Source: Streptomyces sp. SAI-127
GTDB lineage: Bacteria > Actinomycetota > Actinomycetes > Streptomycetales > Streptomycetaceae
DNA: 64,000 nt
Direction of reading: 5' to 3'
NCBI RefSeq assembly: GCF_029894425.1
Contig: NZ_JARXYJ010000001.1
Span: 9,506,501 to 9,570,500, forward strand
Part shown: piece by piece, positions 40,689 through 48,984 of the stretch
Layout: every line of letters starts with the position of its first letter
How positions within the stretch are numbered: the first letter of the stretch is position 1
The notes under the pieces: model-generated
What the model was told of the DNA's origin: nothing
The model's input: only the letters and a program-made list of their open reading frames with translations
The model's database searches: none
Position numbers and translations under genes: made by a program

Positions 40689-41246
40689 TCAGTTTTCCGC
40701 CATCGGGCCGTTCTGGCGTGCACGCGCCTGATGGAGGCGGACCTTGGTGCGGTTGCCGCAGCGGGCCATGGAGCACCAGCGGCGGTTGCGGGCCGGGGAG
40801 CGGTCCAGGAAACGCAGAGCGCAGCGGTCCGCTCCGCAGACGCGTACGCGCCGGATCTCGGCGGACAGAAGCAGGTCGACGGCGTCCTGGGCGATGAGCG
40901 CCAGGGCGAGTGCGGGGTCGGCGGCGAGGGGCGTGGGCCCGGCGGGCTCCAGACGGTCGCCGGTGATGACGAGGTGCAGGGCGGGTCTGGGGGCCGCTGC
41001 CGCCGACCGGTTGAGCAGCGTCACGTCGCCGGAGGTGGGCAGTCGGCCGTCGGCGACCGCCAGTACGGCCCGGTCGACGCTCTCGCGCAGCCGTCGGGCG
41101 GACATGAGTGCGGCTGCCGTGGAGGGCTCGATGGTCCCCGGTGCGAGCAGAAGGGCCTCCAGGAGCCAGCCCGTCAGGTCGTCCGGTTCCCGGAGGGTCT
41201 CCACCGGAGTGGTTCGCGGACGGGTCTGCCTGGACTTCGCCAACAC
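40689..41246 (-). CDS. CGNR zinc-finger (ABATE) protein, N-terminus disturbed
   Basis: About 185 residues: TTPVETLREPDDLTGWLLEA (middle of the ABATE domain), LVITGDRLEP, and the C-terminal CGNR zinc finger with CGADRCALRFLD and RRWCSMARCGNRTKV. Such proteins are presumed regulators. Intact members begin with a GRxCLDFxNT motif; here that motif is absent from this strand, and the peptide GRVCLDFANTLRSRW is encoded on the opposite strand at 41218-41262, directly next to where it should join. The GTG at 41246 has no well-spaced ribosome site. A local inversion has probably damaged the gene. Confidence 0.65.
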   Translation of the reverse strand: MLAKSRQTRPRTTPVETLREPDDLTGWLLEALLLAPGTIEPSTAAALMSARRLRESVDRAVLAVADGRLPTSGDVTLLNRSAAAAPRPALHLVITGDRLEPAGPTPLAADPALALALIAQDAVDLLLSAEIRRVRVCGADRCALRFLDRSPARNRRWCSMARCGNRTKVRLHQARARQNGPMAEN

Positions 41247-41277
41247 CCTCCGAAGCCGGTGGAGCTAACCGCCGGTG

Positions 41278-41304
41278 GAGCTAACCGGCTAAGACGGTTA
41301 GCTC
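41278..41304. promoter_or_regulatory. GAGCTAACCG inverted repeat before the hydrolase
   Basis: GAGCTAACCG (41278-41287) and CGGTTAGCTC (41295-41304) form a 10-bp dyad around 7 bases; a partial direct copy, GGAGCTAACCG, lies at 41261-41271. It is 37 bp before the alpha/beta hydrolase ATG. CGGTTAG also occurs just before the HxlR gene (40146-40152). Confidence 0.6.
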
Positions 41305-41340
41305 GTGTTGACTCGTAGCTCACGTCAGGAAGGCGCACCC

Positions 41341-42213
41341 ATGGGACAGCCGACAGTCACCACCGGAGTGACGCAGGTGGACGGGGTCCGCCTGCACTAC
41401 GTCCGAGCCGGGTCAGGACCTCTGCTCGTCCTGCTCCACGGCTGGCCGCAGACCTCCGAGTGCTGGCGGCCGGTACTGGCCGATCTCGCCGCCGACTACA
41501 CCGTTGTGGCGCCGGACCTGCGTGGATACGGCCTGAGCGACAAGCCCACCACGGGATACGACAAGCGGCGGATGGCCGCCGACATGGCAGGCCTCGTCGA
41601 GGCGCTCGGCTTCGAGCGGGCCATGGTCGTGGGCCACGACCGCGGTGCTCGCGTGGGGCACCGCTGGGCGCTGGACCGCCCGGACCAGGTGGAGCGGCTG
41701 GCCGTGCTCGACATCGTTCCCACCCGGGAGATGTTCCGCCGCCTGGACGCCTCACTCGCCTCCGGGTACTGGCACTGGCTGTTCCATATGCAGCCCGATC
41801 TGCCCGAGCGCCTGGTGGGGCACGACATCCGCGGGTATCTCGAGTACTTCTTCGAGCGGTGGACCTACAACCGCCACGGCATCACGGCCGACGCGGTCGA
41901 CGGCTACGTCCGTGCGTTCTCCCGCCCGGGCGCCCTGCGCGCGAGCCTCGACGACTACCGCGCCATGGAAGAGGACACGGCGCTCGACGACATCGACGCC
42001 GCCGAAGGCCGCCGCCTCACCATGCCGCTGCTGGCGCTGTGGGGTTCCGCGGGGCTGCCTGCCCGCCTGCCGGCACTGGAGATCTGGCGTGACTACGCGG
42101 ACGACGTCACCGGTGCCGAGATCCCGGAGTGCGGTCACTTCATCCCGGAGGAGCAGCCGCAGGCGCTGATGGCGCATCTGCGGCCTTTCCTCGCCGGCGA
42201 GAGGAGCCGGTGA
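41341..42213 (+). CDS. Alpha/beta hydrolase, haloalkane/fluoroacetate dehalogenase or epoxide hydrolase type
   Basis: A 290-residue hydrolase with an Asp nucleophile: oxyanion segment HGWPQTSECW, nucleophile elbow VGHDRGARVGHRWALDRP, acid region in ALWGSAGLP, and catalytic His in ECGHFIPEEQP. The cap with WTYNRHGI fits the haloacetate dehalogenase/epoxide hydrolase branch. Such enzymes attack C-halogen or epoxide carbons through an ester intermediate. The ATG at 41341 follows AGGAAGG. Upstream lies the GAGCTAACCG dyad. Convergent with the MFS exporter. The substrate cannot be told from sequence. Confidence 0.88.
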   Translation: MGQPTVTTGVTQVDGVRLHYVRAGSGPLLVLLHGWPQTSECWRPVLADLAADYTVVAPDLRGYGLSDKPTTGYDKRRMAADMAGLVEALGFERAMVVGHDRGARVGHRWALDRPDQVERLAVLDIVPTREMFRRLDASLASGYWHWLFHMQPDLPERLVGHDIRGYLEYFFERWTYNRHGITADAVDGYVRAFSRPGALRASLDDYRAMEEDTALDDIDAAEGRRLTMPLLALWGSAGLPARLPALEIWRDYADDVTGAEIPECGHFIPEEQPQALMAHLRPFLAGERSR

Positions 42214-42260
42214 GCACCCCCGGGACGAGCATCCAGGCGTGCCTGGGCCGACGAAAGGCT

Positions 42261-42298
42261 GAGGGGCGGCCCCGCCGTAACCGGCAGAGCCGCCCCTC
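42261..42298. terminator. Terminator between convergent hydrolase and MFS genes
   Basis: GAGGGGCGGC (42261-42270) pairs with GCCGCCCCTC (42289-42298); an inner GCCG/CGGC stem closes part of the loop. It lies 48 bp past the hydrolase stop. Confidence 0.75.
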
Positions 42299-42308
42299 GG
42301 GCTCAGCT

Positions 42309-43760
42309 TCAGGTCACGACCGTGACGCCGGGCGGAGCATCTCCCAGGGCAAGGCTGGGCGTCGGGCCGTCGGCCTTGCGCGGGCGGGGCATCAGCAGGG
42401 CCAGGGCTGCGGCCAGGGCGACCGCACCGGCTCCGACCCAGAGCGCCGGGATGAGTCCGTCCACGAACAGTGATGCGGATCCGTAGCCGCCCTGGGCGGA
42501 GAAGACCGCGGCCAGGGTTGCGACGCCGATGGCGCCTCCGACCTCACGGATGGCGTTGTTGGCGCCGGAGGCGATGCCCTGTTCCTCCGGGCGGACCGTG
42601 CTCATGACGAGGTTGGCGCTGGGAGCGAAGAACATGCCCAGGCCGATGCCGCAGACGATCAGTGCGGGCAGCAGGTGGGTGTAGGCGACGTGGGGCTCGA
42701 CGGTGATGGCCCAGAGGCCGAGGCCGACGGCGTTCAGGGCCATGCCCGCCGTGACGACGGGTGCGCCGCCGATGCGGTCGGACAGTGCCCCGGCCAGTGG
42801 TCCGGCGATCATGGGCATGGCGGTCCAGGGCAGCATCCGTACGCCGGCTTGCATCGGGGAGTAGCCGCCGACGGTCTGCAGGTACTGGCTGAGCAGGAAG
42901 ATCGACCCGAACATGCCCAGCAGCATCAGCAGGCTGGCCGCGTTGATGGCGCTGAAGGCGCGTGTGTGGAACAGGCGCATCGGCAGCATCGGGTGCTTGG
43001 CGCGCAGTTCGTACAGGACGAAGCCGACCAGCAGGGCCGTACCGGCGAAGAAGCCGCCCAGCACGGTCGGGCTGCTCCAGCCCTCGGCGTTGCCGCGCAC
43101 CAGGGCGTAGACGATGCCGAACAGACCGCCGCTGGCCAACACGGTGCCGACCAGGTCCAGGGTCGGGTTCGGGCCGCGGCTCTCCTCCAGCCGCAGCAGG
43201 GCGAAGGGGATCAGCGCCAGACCGAGAGGTACGTTGACCCAGAAGATCCACTGCCAGGAGAGGTTCTCGGTCAGTGCCCCGCCGATGAGTGGTCCGGTGG
43301 CGACGGCGATGCCGCTGGCCGCGCCCCAGACACCCAGGGCCGCGCCGCGCCGTTCGGCAGGGACGGCGGCCGAGAGCAGGGTGAGCGTCAGCGGCGTCAC
43401 GATCGCGGACCCGACGCCCTGCGCCGCACGCGCGGCGATCAGTTCACCCATTCCCGGTGCCAGAGCGGCCGCGGCCGAGGCCGCGGTGAAGATCCCGAGC
43501 CCTATGGCGAACAGTCTGCGGCGGCCGAATCGGTCACCCAGCGACGCACCGAACATCAGCAGGACCGCGAAGGTGAGGGTGTAGGCGCTCACCGTCCACT
43601 CGAGGTCCTCGAGTCCGCCACCGAGGTCCTCACGGATCGAGGGGAGAGCGGTCGTGACGATCAGGTTGTCCAGCGCGGTGATGAACCCGGCCGCGCTGGT
43701 GATGACCACGGCCCAGACGGCGCTGCCGCCCCGAACCGGTTGCTTGCTGTGCTGTTTCAT
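42309..43760 (-). CDS. MFS multidrug exporter, DHA2 (14-TM) family
   Basis: A 483-residue membrane transporter of the EmrB/QacA type: SAAGFITALDNLIVTTALPSI in TM1, WTVSAYTLTFAVLLMFGASLGDRFGRRR (motif A), GSAIVTPLTLTLLSAAVP and WGAASGIAVATGPLIGGALTE (motif C), with about 14 hydrophobic segments. It should export drugs or metabolites by proton antiport. The ATG at 43760 follows AGGGAA. It lies 129 bp below the SDR at 43890 on the same strand, so they may be co-transcribed from the promoter at 44612. Confidence 0.9.
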   Translation of the reverse strand: MKQHSKQPVRGGSAVWAVVITSAAGFITALDNLIVTTALPSIREDLGGGLEDLEWTVSAYTLTFAVLLMFGASLGDRFGRRRLFAIGLGIFTAASAAAALAPGMGELIAARAAQGVGSAIVTPLTLTLLSAAVPAERRGAALGVWGAASGIAVATGPLIGGALTENLSWQWIFWVNVPLGLALIPFALLRLEESRGPNPTLDLVGTVLASGGLFGIVYALVRGNAEGWSSPTVLGGFFAGTALLVGFVLYELRAKHPMLPMRLFHTRAFSAINAASLLMLLGMFGSIFLLSQYLQTVGGYSPMQAGVRMLPWTAMPMIAGPLAGALSDRIGGAPVVTAGMALNAVGLGLWAITVEPHVAYTHLLPALIVCGIGLGMFFAPSANLVMSTVRPEEQGIASGANNAIREVGGAIGVATLAAVFSAQGGYGSASLFVDGLIPALWVGAGAVALAAALALLMPRPRKADGPTPSLALGDAPPGVTVVT

Positions 43761-43889
43761 GGCGTTCCCTGGGCATGACGTACTGGACGATGGATCAATG
43801 ACGTGGATGCCGGCGGGCGACGGCACGGGGGAAGCGGCAGCGAGCACCGGCCTCCGCCGGACTCGGGGCGGATCGCCGGGCGGCTGCTC

Positions 43890-44588
43890 TCAGGGGAGCT
43901 GCGGGTAGAGCGCGGAGACGCCCCCGGCGAGTGCGGTCTGCGCCTGGCGGGAGGCGTCGTCCGCGACGATCTCGTAGGCGCCGGCGGCGATGCCGTCGAC
44001 GGCGATCCGGGCGATGTCGGTGGGGTCGGACTTGGGCGCGTCGACGGCCCGGACCATGTCGGTGTCCATGTAGCCGACGTGCAGGCCTGCCACGCGGATG
44101 CCCTGGTCGGCGAGCTGGAGGCGCAGGGCGTTGGTGAGCGACCACTCGGCGGACTTGGCGGCACAGTAGGCGCCGAAGTCCGGGAAGCTGACCCAGGACA
44201 GGCCGGACAGGACGTTGAGGATCGCCCCGCCGCCGTTGGCCGCGATCTGGGGTGCGAAGGCGCGGGTCACCGAGAGGGTGCCGAAGTAGTGGGTGTCCAT
44301 CTCCAGGCGGACGGCGTCCAGGTCGGCGGTCAGCAGGTCGGCGCCGGTGGACGACCCCGCGTTGTTGACCAGGACGGTGACGTCGCCGGTGGCCTCGGCG
44401 GCGGCCGCGACGGAGGCGGGGTCGGTGATGTCGAGCGCGATCGGCTTGGCGCCGGGCAGGTCGACCTGGTCGGGGTTGCGGGCGCCGGCGTAGACGGTGG
44501 CGCCGCGGCTGAGCAGTTCGGCGGCGAGGGCCCTGCCGAATCCCCGGTTGGCTCCGGTGACAAGAACGGTGCTGGTGGAGAGATCCAT
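43890..44588 (-). CDS. Short-chain dehydrogenase/reductase
   Basis: A 232-residue SDR: VLVTGANRGFGRALAAELLSRGATVYAGARNP, LVNNAGSS, VLSGLSWVSFPDFGAYCAAKSAEWSLTNAL with the Tyr-X-X-X-Lys pair (YCAAK), and GYMDTDMV. It belongs to a group often linked to MFS and TetR genes. Start: ATG at 44588 with GGAACC upstream, a weak site. A box with TACGACCGTA (minus strand, 44619-44628) lies 31 bp upstream and resembles the repeats before the SDR at 30609. Substrate unknown. Confidence 0.88.
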   Translation of the reverse strand: MDLSTSTVLVTGANRGFGRALAAELLSRGATVYAGARNPDQVDLPGAKPIALDITDPASVAAAAEATGDVTVLVNNAGSSTGADLLTADLDAVRLEMDTHYFGTLSVTRAFAPQIAANGGGAILNVLSGLSWVSFPDFGAYCAAKSAEWSLTNALRLQLADQGIRVAGLHVGYMDTDMVRAVDAPKSDPTDIARIAVDGIAAGAYEIVADDASRQAQTALAGGVSALYPQLP

Positions 44589-44611
44589 GGAGGTTCCTGG
44601 TGAAGGGGGTT

Positions 44612-44639
44612 ATTAAAGTACGGTCGTAATCCTAAGCGG
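44612..44639. promoter_or_regulatory. Operator-like box with TACGGTCGTA
   Basis: TACGGTCGTA at 44619-44628 (TACGACCGTA on the gene strand) within a 28-bp stretch matching 39195-39222 at 21 positions. The region is AT-rich (TTATTAAAG) beside the SDR start and likely overlaps its promoter. Confidence 0.55.
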
Positions 44640-44719
44640 GAAGAGTCGGCGATCGCAAGCGCTCTGCGCGGAGAGGACACGCCTTGCCCCTGGCGTGCGA
44701 CCGGCCCGCACTGACGCGA

Positions 44720-44750
44720 AAGGGGCCCGCCCTACGCGGGCGGGCCCCTT
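44720..44750. terminator. Strong hairpin terminator
   Basis: AAGGGGCCCGCC (44720-44731) and GGCGGGCCCCTT (44739-44750) form a perfect 12-bp stem with a 7-base loop. On the minus strand it follows the stop of the MDR remnant at 44771 by about 20 bp. Confidence 0.8.
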
Positions 44751-44770
44751 CGCGGTCCGTCAAAGGCGGC

Positions 44771-44841
44771 TCAGAGCTTGATGATCATCTTTCCGACGTT
44801 CTCGCCCCGCATCATGGCGAGGACGGCGTTGCGCCCCCGTG
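44771..44841 (-). pseudogene. 3' end of an MDR oxidoreductase gene
   Basis: The last codons read RNAVLAMMRGENVGKMIIKL then TGA, the typical C-terminus of an NADP-dependent MDR alcohol dehydrogenase, followed by its terminator. Upstream the similarity stops within about 25 codons in a low-complexity GCCCCCGTG stretch. Only this tail and terminator survive. Confidence 0.6.
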
Positions 44842-45307
44842 CCCCCCGTGCCCCCGCGCCGACGCCGGAGCCGATCATGTCGCCTGCGGTGATCAGGATC
44901 GCCCCCCCGGGGTGACCACTCCTGATTCGCGGTTCGTGCGCGGTGCCGCGTCCAGGACGGTTCGTGGCGCCTGTGACCGCCGGCCTGCCGCAGAAGCCGC
45001 GCGGCGTGTGTCTCGCGGTGGGGGAGCGGAGATCCTTGCGGAGGATCCTGCTCGACGCCGACTCGGGGGCGGCGTCGACGAACTCGACCGGCCGGGCCTC
45101 CCTCCCACGCGCCGAGGTGACTCCCCGCGGATCACTGAGGTGTCTCGGACACGGGCGGCACCCCCTCCTCTGAGACGAAGTCTCCGATCACGGCGCCGTT
45201 CCCCATCCGTGCCGTGGCCGCCATGACTTCGACGAGAGCGGCAGCGGCCTATGCGCTCCTGGCCGGTGAAGCTCGGGAAGCTGTGGGCCGCTCTGGAACC
45301 ACGTTGA
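44842..45307. other. Degenerate stretch between the MDR tail and the ligase gene
   Basis: About 470 bp with no complete gene. The acyl-ligase scrap at 45015-45110 is the one recognisable piece. Confidence 0.45.
45015..45110 (-). pseudogene. C-terminal scrap of an acyl-CoA ligase gene
   Basis: On the minus strand 45100-45021 encodes PVEFVDAAPESASSRILRKD, matching the closing A10 motif of 4-coumarate:CoA-ligase-like enzymes (usual form SGKILRKD). The catalytic Gly-Lys is replaced by Ser-Arg. No start or other domain is present. An intact ligase lies just beyond, at 45308-46780, with a different C-terminus. Confidence 0.6.
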
Positions 45308-46780
45308 TCAGAGCCGAGCAGAGAGCGCGGCGTGACCGGCACGCAACGAGGCCTTGTCGATCTTGCCGACCGCGTTTTTCGCGATGGCTTCCACCACGAA
45401 GAACGCGGTCGGGCGCTTGTAGCCGGTAAGGCTGCGCGCACAGAGGGCTTTCAGGGCCGACGGATCGACGATCGCCCCCGGTCGCGGCTGGAGGTAGGCG
45501 ACAACCACCTCGCCCCACTTCTCGTCGGGCACGCCGATCACGGCGGCCTCGAGCACGGCCGGGTCGCCTGCGAGCACGTCCTCGATCTCCTTGGGGTAGA
45601 TGTTCTCCCCGCCCCGGATGATCATGTCCTTCGAGCGCCCGACCAGAGTCAGATAGCCGTCGGCGTCCAGATGGCCCACGTCCCCCGTGTGCAGCCAGCC
45701 GTCGACGATCACGCGGGCCGTTTCGTCCGGCCGGCCGAGATACCCACGCATGACGTTGGGGCCTCTCACGACGACTTCACCGTCCGTGCCCGGCGCGGCC
45801 TCGCTGCCATCGGCGTCGATGATCCGGATCTCCTGGCCGGGGAAGGGAAGCCCCACGGTCCCGGCGCGTCGAGGGCCGGCGACGGGGTTGATGGTGGAGC
45901 CGCAGGTCCCTTCGGACAGGCCGTAGCCCTCCACGAGCGGGAACCCGTACCGGGCCTCGAACCGGGTCAGCAGCTCGGCGGAGGCGGGTGCGGCGCCGCA
46001 GACTCCGAACCGCAGCGACGAGGTGTCGGGCCGGACGTCGTCCGGGAGTGCCGCGAGCATGCCGTAGATCGTCGGCACCGCGCTGAAGAAGGTGGGGCGT
46101 TCCGTCTCGACGAGGTCGAAGAAGGTGTGGGGGTCGAAGCGGCCCGCGATGACGACGCTCGCGCCCACGAGCAGCGGCAGAAGGACGCTGACCACGATGC
46201 CGTTGACATGGAAGAGCGGCAGGATCAGCAGGCACCGGTCGGCCGGCCCGACCTCCAGTGCAAGGCGTCCCATCTCCACCATGGCGTCGATGTTGGCGTG
46301 GTCGAGCATCACGCCCTTGGGCACCCCGGTCGTGCCACTGGTGTAGATGAGCAGGGCCAGCGTGGCCGGGTCCAGAAGAGGTGCTTGATCCGGCTCTGTT
46401 CTTCCTTCGTACAGTTCGCCGACCGGTAGTACGGCGACCTCGTGCGCCATGACGGCCGTACCGTCCTCGACCACCAGCAGGCGCGCACCGGAGTCCTGGA
46501 GCTGCCGCACGACCTCGACGTCGGTCATGCTCGGGTTGACCGGTGTGACGGTGGCGCCGAGCCGCCAGGCGGCGAACAGCAGCACGACGAACTCGACGCG
46601 GTTCGTCAGCTGGAGGGCGACGACGTCACCGGGACCGATTCCGAGGTCCTGGAGCTGACGGGCCGCCATGCGGACCCGGTTCAGCAGTTGCGTGTTGGTG
46701 AGGGCGTGGTGCCCGTCGGAGACCGCGGCTCCATGGGGGTCGAGCTCGGCGCGACGGTCGGGCAGAGAAGCGAAATTCAT
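45308..46780 (-). CDS. AMP-forming acyl-CoA ligase (4-coumarate/long-chain type)
   Basis: A 490-residue adenylating enzyme: LLIYTSGTTGVPKGVMLDH, the hinge and core motifs YGLSEGTCGSTINP and GWLHTGDVGHLDADGYLTLVGRSKDMIIRGGENIYPKEIE, and the catalytic lysine in KNAVGKIDKASLR. It activates an aromatic, branched or medium-chain acid to its CoA thioester. The ATG at 46780 is taken because the reading starts MNFASLPDRRAELDPHG; the ribosome site is weak and the open frame runs further up, overlapping the hydrolase in another frame. Last gene of a likely three-gene operon with a hydrolase and a crotonase, under the TetR at 48985. Confidence 0.9.
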   Translation of the reverse strand: MNFASLPDRRAELDPHGAAVSDGHHALTNTQLLNRVRMAARQLQDLGIGPGDVVALQLTNRVEFVVLLFAAWRLGATVTPVNPSMTDVEVVRQLQDSGARLLVVEDGTAVMAHEVAVLPVGELYEGRTEPDQAPLLDPATLALLIYTSGTTGVPKGVMLDHANIDAMVEMGRLALEVGPADRCLLILPLFHVNGIVVSVLLPLLVGASVVIAGRFDPHTFFDLVETERPTFFSAVPTIYGMLAALPDDVRPDTSSLRFGVCGAAPASAELLTRFEARYGFPLVEGYGLSEGTCGSTINPVAGPRRAGTVGLPFPGQEIRIIDADGSEAAPGTDGEVVVRGPNVMRGYLGRPDETARVIVDGWLHTGDVGHLDADGYLTLVGRSKDMIIRGGENIYPKEIEDVLAGDPAVLEAAVIGVPDEKWGEVVVAYLQPRPGAIVDPSALKALCARSLTGYKRPTAFFVVEAIAKNAVGKIDKASLRAGHAALSARL

Positions 46781-46815
46781 AACGGGCGTACCTGTCTCGG
46801 GGTGATGCGATCCGG

Positions 46816-47739
46816 TCAGGGAGTCTGCACGGCGGGCGCCGGGTGCAGCCGGCGGACGAGGAACTCGGCCTGGTCGCGGACCAGTTGCTCGAAGGTCTCG
46901 CCGGTGTAGAAGTCGAAGTGGCCGGCGTCGTACCTCTTGATCTCTCCCCGGGGCGCGGTACCCGCGTACCGGAGGGTCTGGGCGGGAGGCGTGACCGAGT
47001 CGGTGTTGCTGACGCAGAAGAGGATCGGGATGGTGACCTTCTTCGCCGCGCGTCCGGGCCGGTAGGCGGCGATGGTCGGGATCACCCGTGCCGCCACCTC
47101 GTTGTGGAACGTCGTCCCGGGCGGCTGCAGCGCCTGGTATCCGGGCAGGGCGTCCGGGGCGTTCATGAGGGCCGGCGAACCGGGGGCGGCGGCGATGGGA
47201 ACCATCGCGGGCGCCTTGCCGCGGACCCTGGCAGCCAGATCCCGGACGAGCACGGGGGCCATCCTGAGCGAGGCGAGCGGGCCGAGCGCGAGCGCGGAGG
47301 CGAGCCCGTCGGTGAACGGGCACTGGGCCACGGCCGCACGCAGTTCGGGATGGCGAGAGGCGACGGTGATGGCGTGGCCGCCGCCGAAGGAGCTGCCCCA
47401 GACCGCGACACGGGAGCGGTCGACGTCGGGGCGGGTCTTGACGTGGGCGAGGGCGGCATCCCAGTCGGCGAGCTGACGCTTGATCGACAGGAGCTGGCGC
47501 GGGTGGCCGCCGCTGTCGCCGAAGTGCCGGTAGGTGAAGGCCACGGCGGCGATGCCGGCCTGTGCGAAACGCTCGGCGAAGGCGTCCAGGCGCATCTCGC
47601 GGGTCGCGCCCAGGCCGTGGCCGAGGACGACGACGGGCGGGGAGGTGACGCCCGTCGGGAGGTAGAGCCATCCGGCACAGATGCTGTCGCCGGAGGGGAA
47701 CGTGATGTCGTGACGGGTGAAGGAGTGCGCGGTGGTCAT
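46816..47739 (-). CDS. Alpha/beta hydrolase, dienelactone-hydrolase-like
   Basis: A 307-residue serine hydrolase: FPSGDSICAGWLYLP, VVVLGHGLGATREMR (oxyanion HG), nucleophile Ser in WGSSFGGGHA, acid region NTDSVTPP and His in DAGHFDFY. Relatives act on dienelactones or thioesters and polyketide-like esters. The ATG at 47739 has GGTGAG upstream and lies 7 bp after the crotonase stop; the ligase follows 35 bp later. In this operon it might release the acid that the ligase activates, or hydrolyse a thioester product (inference). Confidence 0.87.
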   Translation of the reverse strand: MTTAHSFTRHDITFPSGDSICAGWLYLPTGVTSPPVVVLGHGLGATREMRLDAFAERFAQAGIAAVAFTYRHFGDSGGHPRQLLSIKRQLADWDAALAHVKTRPDVDRSRVAVWGSSFGGGHAITVASRHPELRAAVAQCPFTDGLASALALGPLASLRMAPVLVRDLAARVRGKAPAMVPIAAAPGSPALMNAPDALPGYQALQPPGTTFHNEVAARVIPTIAAYRPGRAAKKVTIPILFCVSNTDSVTPPAQTLRYAGTAPRGEIKRYDAGHFDFYTGETFEQLVRDQAEFLVRRLHPAPAVQTP

Positions 47740-47746
47740 CGTCGAC

Positions 47747-48721
47747 TCACCGCCGCGTCGTCTTCGCCGAGCGGCGCCCGGGCACACTGCCCGAGGCGAG
47801 CGCCTGCGCGTAGGTGTCCGGCCGGTAGAGGGGGAGCTCGCCGGTGGCGTCCGTCGTCTCCATGTAGTCGAGCATCAGTTCCTGCCCCTCCTTCGACATG
47901 ACTCTGGTGAAGAACTCGGCGCGTTCGACGTGCAGGCCGGCCTCCAGCGGCATCGAGCCGCCGAAGTACACCGACCTCTTGGCGGCCGCCACCGACCCCT
48001 TCGGCCGCTTGCCGAGGCGTTCCGCGAGTTCGACCGCCTGCGCGAGCACCTTGTGCTGCGCGACGACCTGGTCGACCGCCCCGTTGGCGAGAGCCTCCGC
48101 GGGCGTGAACGGCTTGCCTTCGAGGATCGCGGCCAAGGACCGGTGGGTGCCGATCAGACGGGTCAGCCGCTGGGTGCCGCCACCGCCCGGGATGATGCCG
48201 AGGAGGATCTCAGGCTGGCCGATGAAGTGGTCCCCGTCGGCCATGACCCGCAGATCGCACGCCCAGGCGAACTCGGCGCCCAGCCCGAGAGCCGAACCGT
48301 TGAGGGCGGCGACGAAGAGGACACCGCTGGCGTTCATCCGCAGGAAGGTCCTGTGCAGACGCTCCAGTTGGAGTGCTCCGCGCATCGGCGTCCTGTGCAT
48401 CACGGGCCCGAGGAGACGGGACCGGTCCACGTGCTTCGCCGCGCGTACGACGGCGGCGGCACCACGTCGGCCGACCGTGGGGCTCGCGGCGCCCTCCTCC
48501 TGCAGCCACCGAACCGCGGCGTGGCTGACGAACCGCTCGGGGTGCGCCCCGGTGAAGACGACGGCCCGGATGCCCGGATCGCGGTCGGCCCGGGCTACCA
48601 GCTTGTCCAGCTGCTTGGCGATGTCGAGGCCGAACTCCTGGTGCCGGCCGCCGTCGACCCGGACGACCAGGACGGCCCCGCGATCTTCGATCTCCAGATG
48701 GCCCTTGTCTTTGTACGGCAT
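47747..48721 (-). CDS. Enoyl-CoA hydratase/isomerase (crotonase) family protein
   Basis: A 324-residue crotonase-fold protein: VVFTGAHPERFVSHAAVRW and NGSALGLGAEFAWACDLRVM (oxyanion-hole strands), GQPEILLGIIPGGGGTQRLTRLIG (Glu and helix typical of enoyl-CoA hydratases). It is about 60 residues longer than plain hydratases through an insert near residues 65-105. The ATG at 48721 follows GGGAG; a further 60 upstream codons lack likeness. First gene of the operon with the hydrolase and ligase; divergent from the TetR gene, with ATAAC-N3-GTTAT at 48939 in between. Confidence 0.88.
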   Translation of the reverse strand: MPYKDKGHLEIEDRGAVLVVRVDGGRHQEFGLDIAKQLDKLVARADRDPGIRAVVFTGAHPERFVSHAAVRWLQEEGAASPTVGRRGAAAVVRAAKHVDRSRLLGPVMHRTPMRGALQLERLHRTFLRMNASGVLFVAALNGSALGLGAEFAWACDLRVMADGDHFIGQPEILLGIIPGGGGTQRLTRLIGTHRSLAAILEGKPFTPAEALANGAVDQVVAQHKVLAQAVELAERLGKRPKGSVAAAKRSVYFGGSMPLEAGLHVERAEFFTRVMSKEGQELMLDYMETTDATGELPLYRPDTYAQALASGSVPGRRSAKTTRR

Positions 48722-48938
48722 GAATTCTGCTCCCGTGCTGAGTTCAGAGGGAAGGTGTGCGGGGACGGGCGCGGAGTGGACGCGTGTCGCAGCGAGGGGG
48801 TCGGGTTCGCCCCGACGAGCCGGGTCCGCACCGGCGGGGCAGGAGACTGGACCCGCGCGTGATGAGGTGTCCAAGGACGGACGCTGTGTCCGGGAGGGCA
48901 CGGCATGTGCGATGTGTACTATTGCCGTGACGAATTAC

Positions 48939-48951
48939 ATAACCAAGTTAT
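48939..48951. promoter_or_regulatory. ATAAC-N3-GTTAT operator, copy 1
   Basis: ATAAC, three bases, GTTAT, in the AT-rich stretch between the divergent crotonase operon and TetR gene. An identical dyad lies at 50617-50629 before the SDR, so the TetR protein is the likely ligand of both. Confidence 0.7.
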
Positions 48952-48984
48952 TTCATGCGTGTCAACGGTGGAGGCGTGCGGGAC

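Noticed and set aside
45308..47671. A 787-codon frame extending the acyl ligase far upstream
   Set aside because: The first 297 codons overlap the alpha/beta hydrolase in another frame and have no family motif; the ligase begins at 46780.
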